From CAYLLT01 sp964591605 (GTDB taxonomy: Bacteria; Planctomycetota; Phycisphaerae; UBA1845; PWPN01), in contig CAZQEN010000421.1 in the NCBI GenBank assembly GCA_964591605.1, positions 1 through 6,028 of the forward strand: a DNA stretch of 6,028 bases. Reading direction: 5' to 3'. This document shows, in pieces, positions 1 through 6,028 of this stretch. The notes under the pieces are model-generated. The model worked only from the letters and a program-made list of their open reading frames with translations. It was not told where the DNA came from and ran no database searches. Made by a program: the position numbers and the translations under genes. Each line of letters opens with the position of its first letter. Position 1 is the stretch's first letter.

Positions 1-279
1 CCTGACGCGCTCGATGTCGCGGACCAGCACGCCCGCCCCATGGAGGAACAGCACCAGCGGCCAGCGGGACCCGTCGGCGCCGTATCCTTCCGGCAGGTAG
101 AGCAGATACGGCAGGGCGGCCACCTGGCTGAGCGTCCGCTCAAACCGCAGAACATGCTGCCCCGGCTCAAATGGCGCCTTCTGTACCTCGCGCACCGGCG
201 TCCCGGACTCTGCGCACCCGCTCATGAATACCCAGCCTCCCAAAAACAGACCTGACCAGTAAAGCAACCGTTTTGTCAT
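1..279 (-). CDS. Lipoprotein alpha/beta-hydrolase (esterase/peptidase-like), N-terminal part
   Basis: This gene reads leftwards and is cut by the window edge after 93 codons. Residues 1-22 form a lipoprotein signal: basic MTKR, a hydrophobic stretch, then lipobox FMSGC with Cys22 as the likely lipidated residue. About 30 linker residues follow, then LPYLLYLPEGYG and WPLVLFLHGAG (HGAG at 80-83). That is the first beta-strands and oxyanion-hole loop of alpha/beta-hydrolases of the predicted-peptidase / dienelactone-hydrolase / feruloyl-esterase-like kind. The catalytic Ser, Asp and His would lie beyond the window. The start is supported by a GAGGTGG ribosome site 5 bases upstream. The gene begins 41 bases after the stop of the large exported hydrolase on the same strand, so the two are probably cotranscribed. 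The likely role is ester or peptide hydrolysis at the cell envelope. The fold is fairly sure; the substrate is unknown. Confidence 0.8.
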   Translation of the reverse strand, partial: MTKRLLYWSGLFLGGWVFMSGCAESGTPVREVQKAPFEPGQHVLRFERTLSQVAALPYLLYLPEGYGADGSRWPLVLFLHGAGVLVRDIERVR

Positions 280-284
280 CGCAG

Positions 285-291
285 CCACCTC
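285..291 (-). promoter_or_regulatory. Ribosome binding site of the lipoprotein hydrolase
   Basis: The minus strand reads GAGGTGG here, a good match to the anti-Shine-Dalgarno complement, 5 bases before the ATG at 279-277. It fixes the start of the partial gene, whose next codons give a clean lipoprotein signal. Confidence 0.6.
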
Positions 292-320
292 GCAACCGGC
301 CCGGATCGGCGTCGAACAGA

Positions 321-3158
321 TTACTCGAGCGGTTCTCCCACCGTCGAGAGCATCACGCGCATCCGGGGACGAGCCCCGGAGACGGCCGTGCAACCGACGC
401 TCACTGTATTCTCGCCGAGCGCGAGCACCAGCGGCGAGCCCTCGACTTGTGGGGCCGGCAATTCCTCGCCGGCCGGACCATACAGCCGGCAACGACCGGA
501 ACCATCGAGTTCCAAATACTGGCCCGTCTTCATCGACGTCCGGAGAGTGATCCGCTGTCCGCCGGATTCGAGGACAAAGTCTCTGGCCTCGCCGTCAACC
601 AGGGGGAACGTCTCAATCGGCCCGATGAGGCATTCGGCGGCGGATCCGGGCGGGATGTTGTTGTACCAGAGCCCCACCGACGCAATCTGCCGGTGGTCGA
701 TCTCCTCGCGGTACAGCCCGTAGCTGTTGCCGCTGTGAGGCCACGCGTAGTCGCCGCAACGGTCGCCCTCCAGCTCAATCAGCTCCACGTACCTCCACCC
801 GGTGAAATCAATGGGCACGTAGTGCTCGCCGATGCCGGTGACCAGGTGCGGCGGGCATCGGAGTTGAACATTGAGCACTTCGCCCCGCCCGTCACCCCGG
901 ATCCACAGACCCAGGCCCGGCCGCACCGAGATATCGACGGGCGGCGTGAACGACTTGCCGACCATCGACCACGCGCCCTGCGCCGCGGTGCCGCGGTTTT
1001 CCGCCCGGTAGCTCAGAGCTTTGACGCCCTCGGCCGGCTCTTCGGACGCCGCCGCAAGGGTGATGCCCACGTGGGCCGCGGACGAGCGCGTGGGCAGCTC
1101 GTCGGGCTCACGCATCGAGGTGAGATCCAACCGATTCGACCCTTCGCCTTTTCCCGCCGACAGCAGCATCGCGATCCGCACACGGGGCGGCTGATGCCGG
1201 AACGGGTTGTCGAACCGCAGCACCTGCGGCTGGCCCGCCCCCGCAGTCACCGTCCCCCGAACTGACTGGACCGGCCGGAAACGCGGCTGAGGCCCGCTCT
1301 CGTCGAGCGTGAACTCGGCTTTCGGCTCGCGCAGGCGTGCGCGGACCGTTTCGGGCACCTTGCCCGAGTAGCGCAGCCCCTCGTAGCGGCGCATGATCTC
1401 CGCCAGCCGCGGCAATGCCGGCGTCTGCTGGATCGTCGCGGGGTCGATCCCCTGCAGCGAGAAACCCTCCCCGCGGCCGAGGCACTTGCACAGGAGGTAT
1501 TCGATGTCGTCGGGATATGTGGGCTCGAACTGGGCCCCGCTCCACGTACGAACCCGCCACCAGCCCTGGTGGCCGGGGAGAAACATCCGCGATGCCTCGT
1601 CATTCGCCTGACTGTGAAGGTCGATGAACGGTTTATACCCCCGGTTCGGATGATCCCACGCGACATACCGCGAGCGCAGGTACCAGAGATGGTGATGGAA
1701 CGTGCTCATTTCCATGAGGGCCGGGCGCTTGAGGTGCCTGGCGATCTCAAACGCGAATTTCGAGCCGTAGTGCCACCCGGCCGCCCCACCGGCGATGATG
1801 CCTTCGCCGTCGAGAGCGTCCAGGTAGATCATGTCGAAGCCGGCTTCGTTGAACATCTCGGCCGTCTTGCGGGCCAGCTCCGCCAGCAGATCCGACTCAG
1901 CATCCGGGCAGAAGCGGAAGAACAGCTCCTTGAGGTGATGCACCTTCGAGCCCTTCGCGTGTGCCGCGACCGCCGTTCCATGCGCGCCGCGCTGACAGCC
2001 CGTGAAGGCGTACGGGGCCTCCTTCGAGACACCGGTGTACGTGATCAACTCGTCGTCGATCTGAAGCGTCACGCTGTTCATCACGAAGAAGCCGGTGGTG
2101 GTGGACATCTTGTCCGTGGATTCGAGCACCGGAACCGACTTCGCGTCGGCGGCCAGGTCCGCGGCGAGCGTGAACACCGCATCCTTGCCCAGGCGCGGAT
2201 CCGGGCGCGGCGTCACGTACGCGGAGTCCTTGTCCACAAAGAAGGCGTACGTATGGAGCCCTGCGGCAATCCCGGCGGCGTGGAGCTTGTCGATGACCGC
2301 TTTCAGGCTGGCCATCCCCCGGGGATACGTCTTGGGGTTCAGGCGCAGATCCCCGAAGCGGAACGAGCTGCCGCCGTGAAAGTCGATCTGGTTGAAGCCG
2401 ATGCGCTGGGTGGTCTCGATCCATCGATCGACCGCCTCTTCGGAGAGGTCGCCGAAGTTGAACAGGTATGATCCGCGATTGATCGGCGCGTCCATCGCCC
2501 AGGGGCCGCCGAGTTTCGATTTCGGCAGGTCGGGCGCGTCGCTCACCGCCTGCTGCATGATCGCCCGCAGCTCGGACGGCGCGCAGCCGATCAGGGCAAC
2601 CCGGGCGCCGGTCATGCCGAACTGGGGATAGCACGTCGCATGAACCGCCGCGCTGGGACCGGGGAGCTCCGGCACGTTCGTCTTGAGATTCAGCGCCAGC
2701 GCGCACGCGCTGAAGGGATCGTCCAGCCGGCCTTTCAGCGTGGTCGCCAGATTCAGAAACCGGAGTTCTTCCACGCCATCGCCGGTGACCTCCTTCACCT
2801 CCAGGATCACGTACCCAGGCTTCGTCGCGAGCAGCAGATGCACCTGGATCGGCTCCTCTCCGAATCGCAGCACGAGCTCCTCGCCGCGGCGGATCAGGCC
2901 CGTGACGGCGACTTCACGGCCGGCACGTCGGATCACCGCAAGCGGGGGCGCCTTGGCTTCAGCATAGTCGCGCCCCGCGCGGCGGTCCGCGAACCGCACG
3001 ACACGGCCGTCCGACGACAGCGACATCTGCAGGTGGTCCGTCTGGATATCGATCGTGGCCCCCGACGCAGCCGCGCCGGGCGCGGTCTCCCCGCGAACAT
3101 GGGAGCCCGCCACTGCCGAAAGGCTCCACACGAGAACCGTCAGCCACGGTCTGGACAT
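321..3158 (-). CDS. Exported TIM-barrel glycoside-hydrolase-like protein, 945 aa
   Basis: An N-terminal signal peptide (hydrophobic residues about 5-18, cleavage probably between 18 and 26) sends it out of the cytoplasm. Residues about 34-200 look like the beta-sandwich that precedes the barrel in several glycoside hydrolase families. Residues about 215-595 read as a TIM barrel: GFNQIDFHGG (254-263), AAGLHTYAFF (298-307), FDMIYLDALDG (441-451), PALMEMSTFHHH (479-490) and YVAWDHPNRG (498-507). Asp447 or Asp450 on the YLDALDG strand is the best nucleophile candidate, by analogy with clan GH-D alpha-galactosidases. Glu483, Asp502 and Asp513 are candidate acids. A beta-rich insert (about 340-408) interrupts the barrel. 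Residues about 620-945 look all-beta, with about 700-850 resembling a galactose-binding-like domain. The start has a GGAGG site 7 bases upstream. It is followed 41 bases later by a lipoprotein esterase. Hydrolase fold is likely; family and substrate are not assigned. Confidence 0.8.
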   Translation of the reverse strand: MSRPWLTVLVWSLSAVAGSHVRGETAPGAAASGATIDIQTDHLQMSLSSDGRVVRFADRRAGRDYAEAKAPPLAVIRRAGREVAVTGLIRRGEELVLRFGEEPIQVHLLLATKPGYVILEVKEVTGDGVEELRFLNLATTLKGRLDDPFSACALALNLKTNVPELPGPSAAVHATCYPQFGMTGARVALIGCAPSELRAIMQQAVSDAPDLPKSKLGGPWAMDAPINRGSYLFNFGDLSEEAVDRWIETTQRIGFNQIDFHGGSSFRFGDLRLNPKTYPRGMASLKAVIDKLHAAGIAAGLHTYAFFVDKDSAYVTPRPDPRLGKDAVFTLAADLAADAKSVPVLESTDKMSTTTGFFVMNSVTLQIDDELITYTGVSKEAPYAFTGCQRGAHGTAVAAHAKGSKVHHLKELFFRFCPDAESDLLAELARKTAEMFNEAGFDMIYLDALDGEGIIAGGAAGWHYGSKFAFEIARHLKRPALMEMSTFHHHLWYLRSRYVAWDHPNRGYKPFIDLHSQANDEASRMFLPGHQGWWRVRTWSGAQFEPTYPDDIEYLLCKCLGRGEGFSLQGIDPATIQQTPALPRLAEIMRRYEGLRYSGKVPETVRARLREPKAEFTLDESGPQPRFRPVQSVRGTVTAGAGQPQVLRFDNPFRHQPPRVRIAMLLSAGKGEGSNRLDLTSMREPDELPTRSSAAHVGITLAAASEEPAEGVKALSYRAENRGTAAQGAWSMVGKSFTPPVDISVRPGLGLWIRGDGRGEVLNVQLRCPPHLVTGIGEHYVPIDFTGWRYVELIELEGDRCGDYAWPHSGNSYGLYREEIDHRQIASVGLWYNNIPPGSAAECLIGPIETFPLVDGEARDFVLESGGQRITLRTSMKTGQYLELDGSGRCRLYGPAGEELPAPQVEGSPLVLALGENTVSVGCTAVSGARPRMRVMLSTVGEPLE

Positions 3159-3165
3159 GGTTGCG

Positions 3166-3170
3166 CCTCC
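3166..3170 (-). promoter_or_regulatory. Ribosome binding site of the exported hydrolase
   Basis: The minus strand reads GGAGG, 7 bases before the ATG at 3158-3156. The signal peptide begins directly at that ATG, which supports this start. Confidence 0.65.
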
Positions 3171-3195
3171 ACAGGTCCCTCACCGCCACCGCCGG

Positions 3196-3223
3196 AGTGT
3201 ACGGCCCGGAGGTCACGATGCAA
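3196..3223 (-). promoter_or_regulatory. Possible promoter of the leftward hydrolase-esterase operon
   Basis: On the minus strand a TTGCAT (3223-3218) and a TACACT (3201-3196) stand 16 bases apart, giving 3 of 6 and 4 of 6 matches to the sigma-70 -35 and -10 boxes. Transcription would start near 3189, leaving a leader of about 30 bases. The matches are weak, and non-proteobacterial promoters may differ, so this is only a candidate. Confidence 0.25.
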
Positions 3224-3275
3224 CCGTCGGCGCTTTCTACAGACAAGGACCGGCAGAGATCAGGTCTGAAGGAAG

Positions 3276-3306
3276 GTGACAAAGCGACGCGGGTTGCCGC
3301 TATACT
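3276..3306 (+). promoter_or_regulatory. Possible promoter of the GNAT acetyltransferase gene
   Basis: GTGACA (3276-3281) matches TTGACA in five of six bases, and TATACT (3301-3306) matches TATAAT in five of six. The spacer is 19 bases, longer than the ideal 17. Transcription would start near 3313, leaving a leader of under 20 bases that still contains the ribosome site at 3317-3322. The -10 box is notable in an otherwise GC-rich region. Confidence 0.4.
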
Positions 3307-3316
3307 GCGTGCGTCC

Positions 3317-3322
3317 GAGAGG
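3317..3322 (+). promoter_or_regulatory. Ribosome binding site of the GNAT gene
   Basis: GAGAGG lies 7 bases before ATG 3330. It favours this ATG over the in-frame GTG codons at 3276 and 3324; the latter would sit only one base from the site. Confidence 0.55.
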
Positions 3323-3329
3323 TGTGAGC

Positions 3330-3818
3330 ATGCAGACACAGTCCAGCCTGAGTATTCGCCCCGCGGTTCAGTCGGATCTCGACACCATCACCCGGTTCAA
3401 CATGGCCATGGCGCTCGAGACGGAGTCCAAGCGGCTCGACCCGCAGATCGCCCGGCGCGGCGTCCAGGCCGCTCTCGATCAGCCGGAACTGGCGAGCTAC
3501 TTCCTCGCCATTCTCGATGGGCAGGTCGTCGGCCAATGCATGATCACGCACGAGTGGAGCGACTGGCGGGCGGGGCTGTTCTGGTGGATCCAGAGCGTCT
3601 ACGTGCCGCCTGAACACCGCGGCCGGGGGGTGTTCAAACGCCTCTTCGAGCACGTGCGGCAACTCGCGCAATCCGACCCCAACGTCTGCGGGCTGCGGCT
3701 CTACGTCGAAGAACACAATGAAACGGCGATCAGCACCTACCGCCGCCTGGGCATGCGCTCAAGCGGCCACGTCGTCTACGAGATCGACTGGTCGCCTTCG
3801 TTGACAGAGTCCCCCTGA
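3330..3818 (+). CDS. GNAT-family N-acetyltransferase, 162 aa
   Basis: This is a single-domain, cytoplasmic Gcn5-related acetyltransferase that would transfer an acetyl group from acetyl-CoA to an amine. The N-terminus LSIRPAVQSDLDTITRF (7-23) is the usual first strand and helix. Strand YFLAILDGQVVGQCMI (57-72) is followed by motif A, QSVYVPPEHRGRGVFKRL (88-105), whose RGRG loop binds the CoA pyrophosphate. GLRLYVEEHNETAISTYRRLGM (121-142) is motif B with the typical N...A...Y..LG pattern. In-frame GTG codons lie upstream (3276, 3324), but ATG 3330 has GAGAGG at 3317-3322, seven bases away, and gives the normal family N-terminus. The gene is divergent from the hydrolase operon and 188 bases before aceE on the same strand. 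The substrate cannot be told from sequence; the length is normal for the family. Confidence 0.9.
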   Translation: MQTQSSLSIRPAVQSDLDTITRFNMAMALETESKRLDPQIARRGVQAALDQPELASYFLAILDGQVVGQCMITHEWSDWRAGLFWWIQSVYVPPEHRGRGVFKRLFEHVRQLAQSDPNVCGLRLYVEEHNETAISTYRRLGMRSSGHVVYEIDWSPSLTESP

Positions 3819-3991
3819 ATCTTCATACTGGGCATTCTGGGCGCCTGCCTCGGCCGAGGGCCTGCTGACCGGCGCAATGCACCCGAGCGGTCGGGCGGTC
3901 CCGCCTCAGGGTTTCAAACACCATAGTCGAGCATCGGCGGGACGAGTCCGTCGGCCACTGGGCGGCGGCAACAGCAAGCCCTATAGTCACA

Positions 3992-3996
3992 AGAGG
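3992..3996 (+). promoter_or_regulatory. Ribosome binding site of aceE
   Basis: AGAGG lies 10 bases before the ATG at 4007, a slightly long but workable spacing. The protein starting there matches the N-terminal length of the E. coli AceE family closely, so the start is likely right. Confidence 0.45.
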
Positions 3997-4006
3997 TTGC
4001 GAATTC

Positions 4007-4786
4007 ATGGCTGAGACGGAGCTGGAACCCAACGTCACTCACGACGAAGAGACCAACGAGTGGATCGCGTCTCTGGAGTATGTGCTCAAGACCCGCGGTG
4101 CGCAGCGGGCTCTTCAACTGCTCGATGAACTCAAAGAGCATCTGCATCAGGAGGGCATTCGCCTCCCATTCACGGCCAACACACCCTACGTCAACACGAT
4201 TCGCGCCGAAGAACAGCCCCCCTACCCGGGCAGCCGCGAACTCGAACGACGCATCAAGAGCCTGGTACGCTGGAACGCCATGGCGATGGTCGTCCGGGCC
4301 AACCGGGAATCGTCCGGAATTGGCGGCCACATCTCGACTTACGCGTCAGCCGCGACGCTGTACGAAGTGGCCTTCAACCACTTCTTCCGGGGCAAGGATC
4401 ACGCCAGCGGCGACCAGATTTATTTCCAGGGCCACGCCTCACCGGGTATTTACGCCCGTGCCTTCCTGGAAGGACGGCTTTCCGTCGAGCAGCTTGAGAA
4501 CTTTCGGCGTGAACTGAAGCCGGGTGGCGGATTATCGTCTTACCCGCATCCGTGGCTCATGTCGGACTTCTGGGAGTTCCCCACCGTCTCGATGGGCCTC
4601 GGACCGATCATGAGCATCTACCAGGCCCGGTTCAACCGCTACCTGCAGGACCGGGGCATCAAAGAGACAGAGGCATGCCGCGTCTGGGCGTTTCTGGGCG
4701 ACGGCGAAATCGACGAGCCCGAGACCCTCGGCGCCATCACGCTCGCCTCGCGTGAGAAGCTCGACAACCTGACGTGGGTGGTCAAC
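4007..4786 (+). CDS. aceE: Pyruvate dehydrogenase E1 component (homodimeric type), N-terminal part
   Basis: AceE is the thiamine-diphosphate enzyme that decarboxylates pyruvate and passes the acetyl group to the lipoyl E2 of the cytoplasmic pyruvate dehydrogenase complex. Residues 1-260 align throughout with E. coli AceE as I recall it: EWIASLEYVL, YVNTI..EEQPPYPG, ELERRIKSLVRWNAM, GGHIS (His108, equivalent to His106), YFQGHASPG (His143, equivalent to His142), SSYPHP (Tyr179), FPTVSMGLGPI and the ThDP/Mg motif start GDGEIDEPE (231-239). REKLDNLTWVVN (249-260) should lead into CNLQRLDGP. Instead the reading frame runs on without a stop into pirin-like sequence (4787-4939) and an N gap. The true gene continues at 4950 in another frame. 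The break is most likely an assembly error; the gene itself is probably intact in the organism. Confidence 0.92.
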
Positions 4787-4939
4787 TTGTTCAATGACGA
4801 CGCCGTCATCGGAGGCGAAGGTTTCGGCACCCATCCGCATCAGAACATGGAAATCATTTCGATTCCATTGGAGGGGGCTCTGGTCCACGCAGATAGCATG
4901 GGGAATGGAAAGTCCATCCATACAGGCGAAGTCCAGGTA
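4787..4939 (+). other. Pirin-family (cupin) fragment, misjoined into aceE
   Basis: These 51 codons, in frame with the aceE start, do not encode pyruvate dehydrogenase. They read LFNDD, then GEGFGTHPHQNMEIISIP, LEGALV, DSMGNG and TGEVQV. This is the first half of the N-terminal cupin of pirin / YhhW-type quercetinase-like proteins. The HPH pair (His276 and His278 counted from the aceE start) matches the first two metal ligands of pirin. In intact pirins the next residues are usually an MSAGTG..HSE motif with the other two ligands; here the sequence stops at the N run. GC is about 53 percent by hand count, and third positions are GC in 32 of 51 codons, against 19 of the first 20 codons after the gap. 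The foreign composition, and the lack of start and end, fit a chimeric contig end. Confidence 0.85.
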
Positions 4940-4949
4940 NNNNNNNNNN
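4940..4949. other. Assembly gap (10 N's)
   Basis: Ten undetermined bases form a scaffold gap placeholder. The length is nominal: aceE before the gap and aceE after it are in different frames, and pirin-like sequence lies on the left flank. Confidence 0.97.
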
Positions 4950-6028
4950 GCCGGCTGGAACGTCATCAAGGTGATCTGGGGCGACGACTGGGATCCGCTG
5001 CTGGCCATGGACAAGGACGGCCTGCTCGTCCAGCGCATGGGCGAGGTGGTGGACGGCGATTACCAGAAGTACGTCGTCATGCCGGGCTCGTACATCCGCG
5101 AACACTTCTTCGGCAAGTACCCCGAGCTCGCCAAGATGGTCGAGAACGTCTCCGACGAACATCTGCAGCGCCTGCGCCGAGGCGGACACGACCCCGAAAA
5201 GGTGTACGCGGCGTACAAGGCCGCCACCGAACACAAGGGCGCGCCGACCGTCATTCTCGCCAAGACGATCAAGGGCTACGGCCTGGGCGAGGCGGGCGAG
5301 GGCCGCAACATCACCCACCAGCAGAAGAAGATGAACGAGCAGGAGCTGGCCCAGTTCCGCACGCGCTTCGGCATCCCGATTTCGGACGCCGAGGTCGCCA
5401 AGGCGCCCTTCTATGCACCTCCGGATAACAGTCCCGAAATGCAGTACCTGCGCAAGCGCCGCGAAGAGCTCGGCGGCTGCGTTCCCAGCCGGCAGGTCAG
5501 GAGCGGGCCGCTCGCCACCCCGCCCGTCGAGACTTTCCAGGAGTTCTTCGAGGGCACCGGCCAGCGCGAAGTCTCCACCATGATGGCATTCGCCCGCATG
5601 TTCGCGCGCCTGCTCAAGGAGGAGGAGCTCGGCCGGCTGATCGTGCCGATCATCCCCGACGAGGCGCGGACGTTCGGCCTCGAGCCGCTCTTCCGCCAGA
5701 CCGGCATTTATTCCCACGTCGGCCAGCTCTACGAACCGGTCGACAGCGACACCCTGCTGTACTACCGCGAATCGAAGGACGGGCAGATCCTCGAAGAGGG
5801 GATTACTGAGGCCGGCTCGATGTGCTCGTTCATCGCCGCCGGGACGGCCTACGCCACCCACGGCGTGAACATGATTCCGTTCTTCATCTACTACTCGATG
5901 TTCGGCTACCAGCGGATCGGCGACCTGATCTGGGCCGCGGCCGATATGAAGTGCAAGGGGTTCATCATGGGCGGCACCGCCGGCCGCACCACGCTGGCCG
6001 GCGAGGGCCTGCAGCACCAGGACGGACA
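4950..6028 (+). CDS. aceE: Pyruvate dehydrogenase E1 component, middle part, runs off the window
   Basis: The frame starting at 4950 gives 359 residues of AceE and ends inside the window-edge codon, so roughly the last 240 residues (most of the C-terminal third) are missing. Visible blocks in order: AGWNVIKVIWGDDWD, VDGDYQKY, YIREHFFGKYPEL, RRGGHDPEKVYAAYK, TVILAKTIKGYG, GEGRNITHQQKKMN, PIIPDEARTFGLEPLFRQ, DGQILEEGITEAGSMCSF, FIYYSMFGYQRIGDLIW, GGTAGRTT and GEGLQHQDG. Catalytic and cofactor residues known from E. coli AceE are kept: His407 (codon 5316-5318), Asp521-Glu522 (5658-5663), Glu571 of the ITE motif (5808-5816) and His640 (6015-6017). The piece begins exactly where E. coli AceE resumes about 26 residues after VIN, so almost nothing but that stretch is lost at the gap. 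Confidence 0.93.

Noticed and set aside
273..1265. 330-codon open frame on the plus strand
   Set aside because: It lies wholly antisense to the exported hydrolase, its product is rich in Arg, Pro and Gly with no recognisable motif, and it is a typical GC-rich shadow frame.
1569..2471. 300-codon open frame on the plus strand
   Set aside because: It is antisense to the TIM-barrel part of the exported hydrolase and its product shows no domain; the barrel strand motifs prove the minus-strand frame is the real one.
3848..3859. Perfect 12-base palindrome CCTCGGCCGAGG after the GNAT gene, considered as a terminator
   Set aside because: There is no loop and no following T run, and such self-complementary words are common by chance in GC-rich DNA. 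It could be a protein-binding site, but nothing supports that.
3894..3905. GGCGG-TC-CCGCC short inverted repeat before aceE
   Set aside because: The two-base loop is too small for a stable hairpin unless pairs open, and no T run follows, so it is not called as a terminator or attenuator.
3982..3987. TATAGT as a -10 box for aceE
   Set aside because: No acceptable -35 box lies about 17 bases upstream, and the transcript would start at the ribosome site itself, so it is not listed as a promoter.
4007..5428. A 473-residue AceE-like product read through the gap
   Set aside because: After the N's this frame gives low-complexity Arg/Gly/Pro-rich sequence, while the frame starting at 4950 gives textbook AceE; the frame change is caused by the gap placeholder.
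4854..6017. 387-codon open frame on the minus strand
   Set aside because: It is antisense to conserved AceE blocks and also reads through the N run, so it cannot be a real gene.
4007..6028. A genuine natural AceE-pirin fusion enzyme
   Set aside because: The pirin part lacks its start and its second pair of metal ligands, replaces an essential cofactor-binding segment, differs in base composition, and touches a scaffold gap. Misassembly explains all of this more simply.

Overview
The window looks like chromosomal DNA from a GC-rich, Gram-negative-type bacterium. The clues are a lipoprotein signal with a lipobox, a large exported sugar-hydrolase-like protein, and a homodimeric-type pyruvate dehydrogenase E1. 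The pairing of a big secreted hydrolase with a small lipoprotein esterase would suit a polysaccharide degrader of the Planctomycetota/PVC kind, but this taxonomic guess rests on protein style alone and is weak. A run of ten N's and a chimeric stretch beside it suggest a draft or metagenome-derived scaffold.

Layout from left to right. Minus strand, 279 to 1: the start of a lipoprotein alpha/beta-hydrolase (esterase or peptidase-like), cut by the window edge. Minus strand, 3158 to 321: a 945-residue exported protein with an N-terminal beta-sandwich, a TIM-barrel glycoside-hydrolase-like core carrying an unusual beta-rich insert, and a C-terminal beta-sandwich region. These two genes are 41 bases apart on one strand and probably form an operon read leftwards. 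A 171-base divergent intergenic region (3159-3329) separates them from a plus-strand GNAT acetyltransferase (3330-3818). After a further 188-base spacer comes aceE on the plus strand (4007 to beyond 6028).

The most notable point is in aceE. The gene is normal up to about base 4786. From 4787 to 4939 the same frame encodes about 51 residues of a pirin-family (cupin) protein, not pyruvate dehydrogenase. Then come ten N's (4940-4949), after which aceE resumes in another frame. The expected stretch of about 26 residues, which holds a Mg/thiamine-diphosphate ligand, is missing. This is best read as a contig-end misassembly at a scaffold gap, not a new fusion protein.

Functionally, the left operon would act on an external or periplasmic glycan. 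The GNAT protein probably acetylates an unidentified small amine or protein substrate. AceE feeds pyruvate into acetyl-CoA in the cytoplasm. There is no evident functional link between the three transcription units. I saw no RNA genes, CRISPR array, insertion sequence or convincing terminator.
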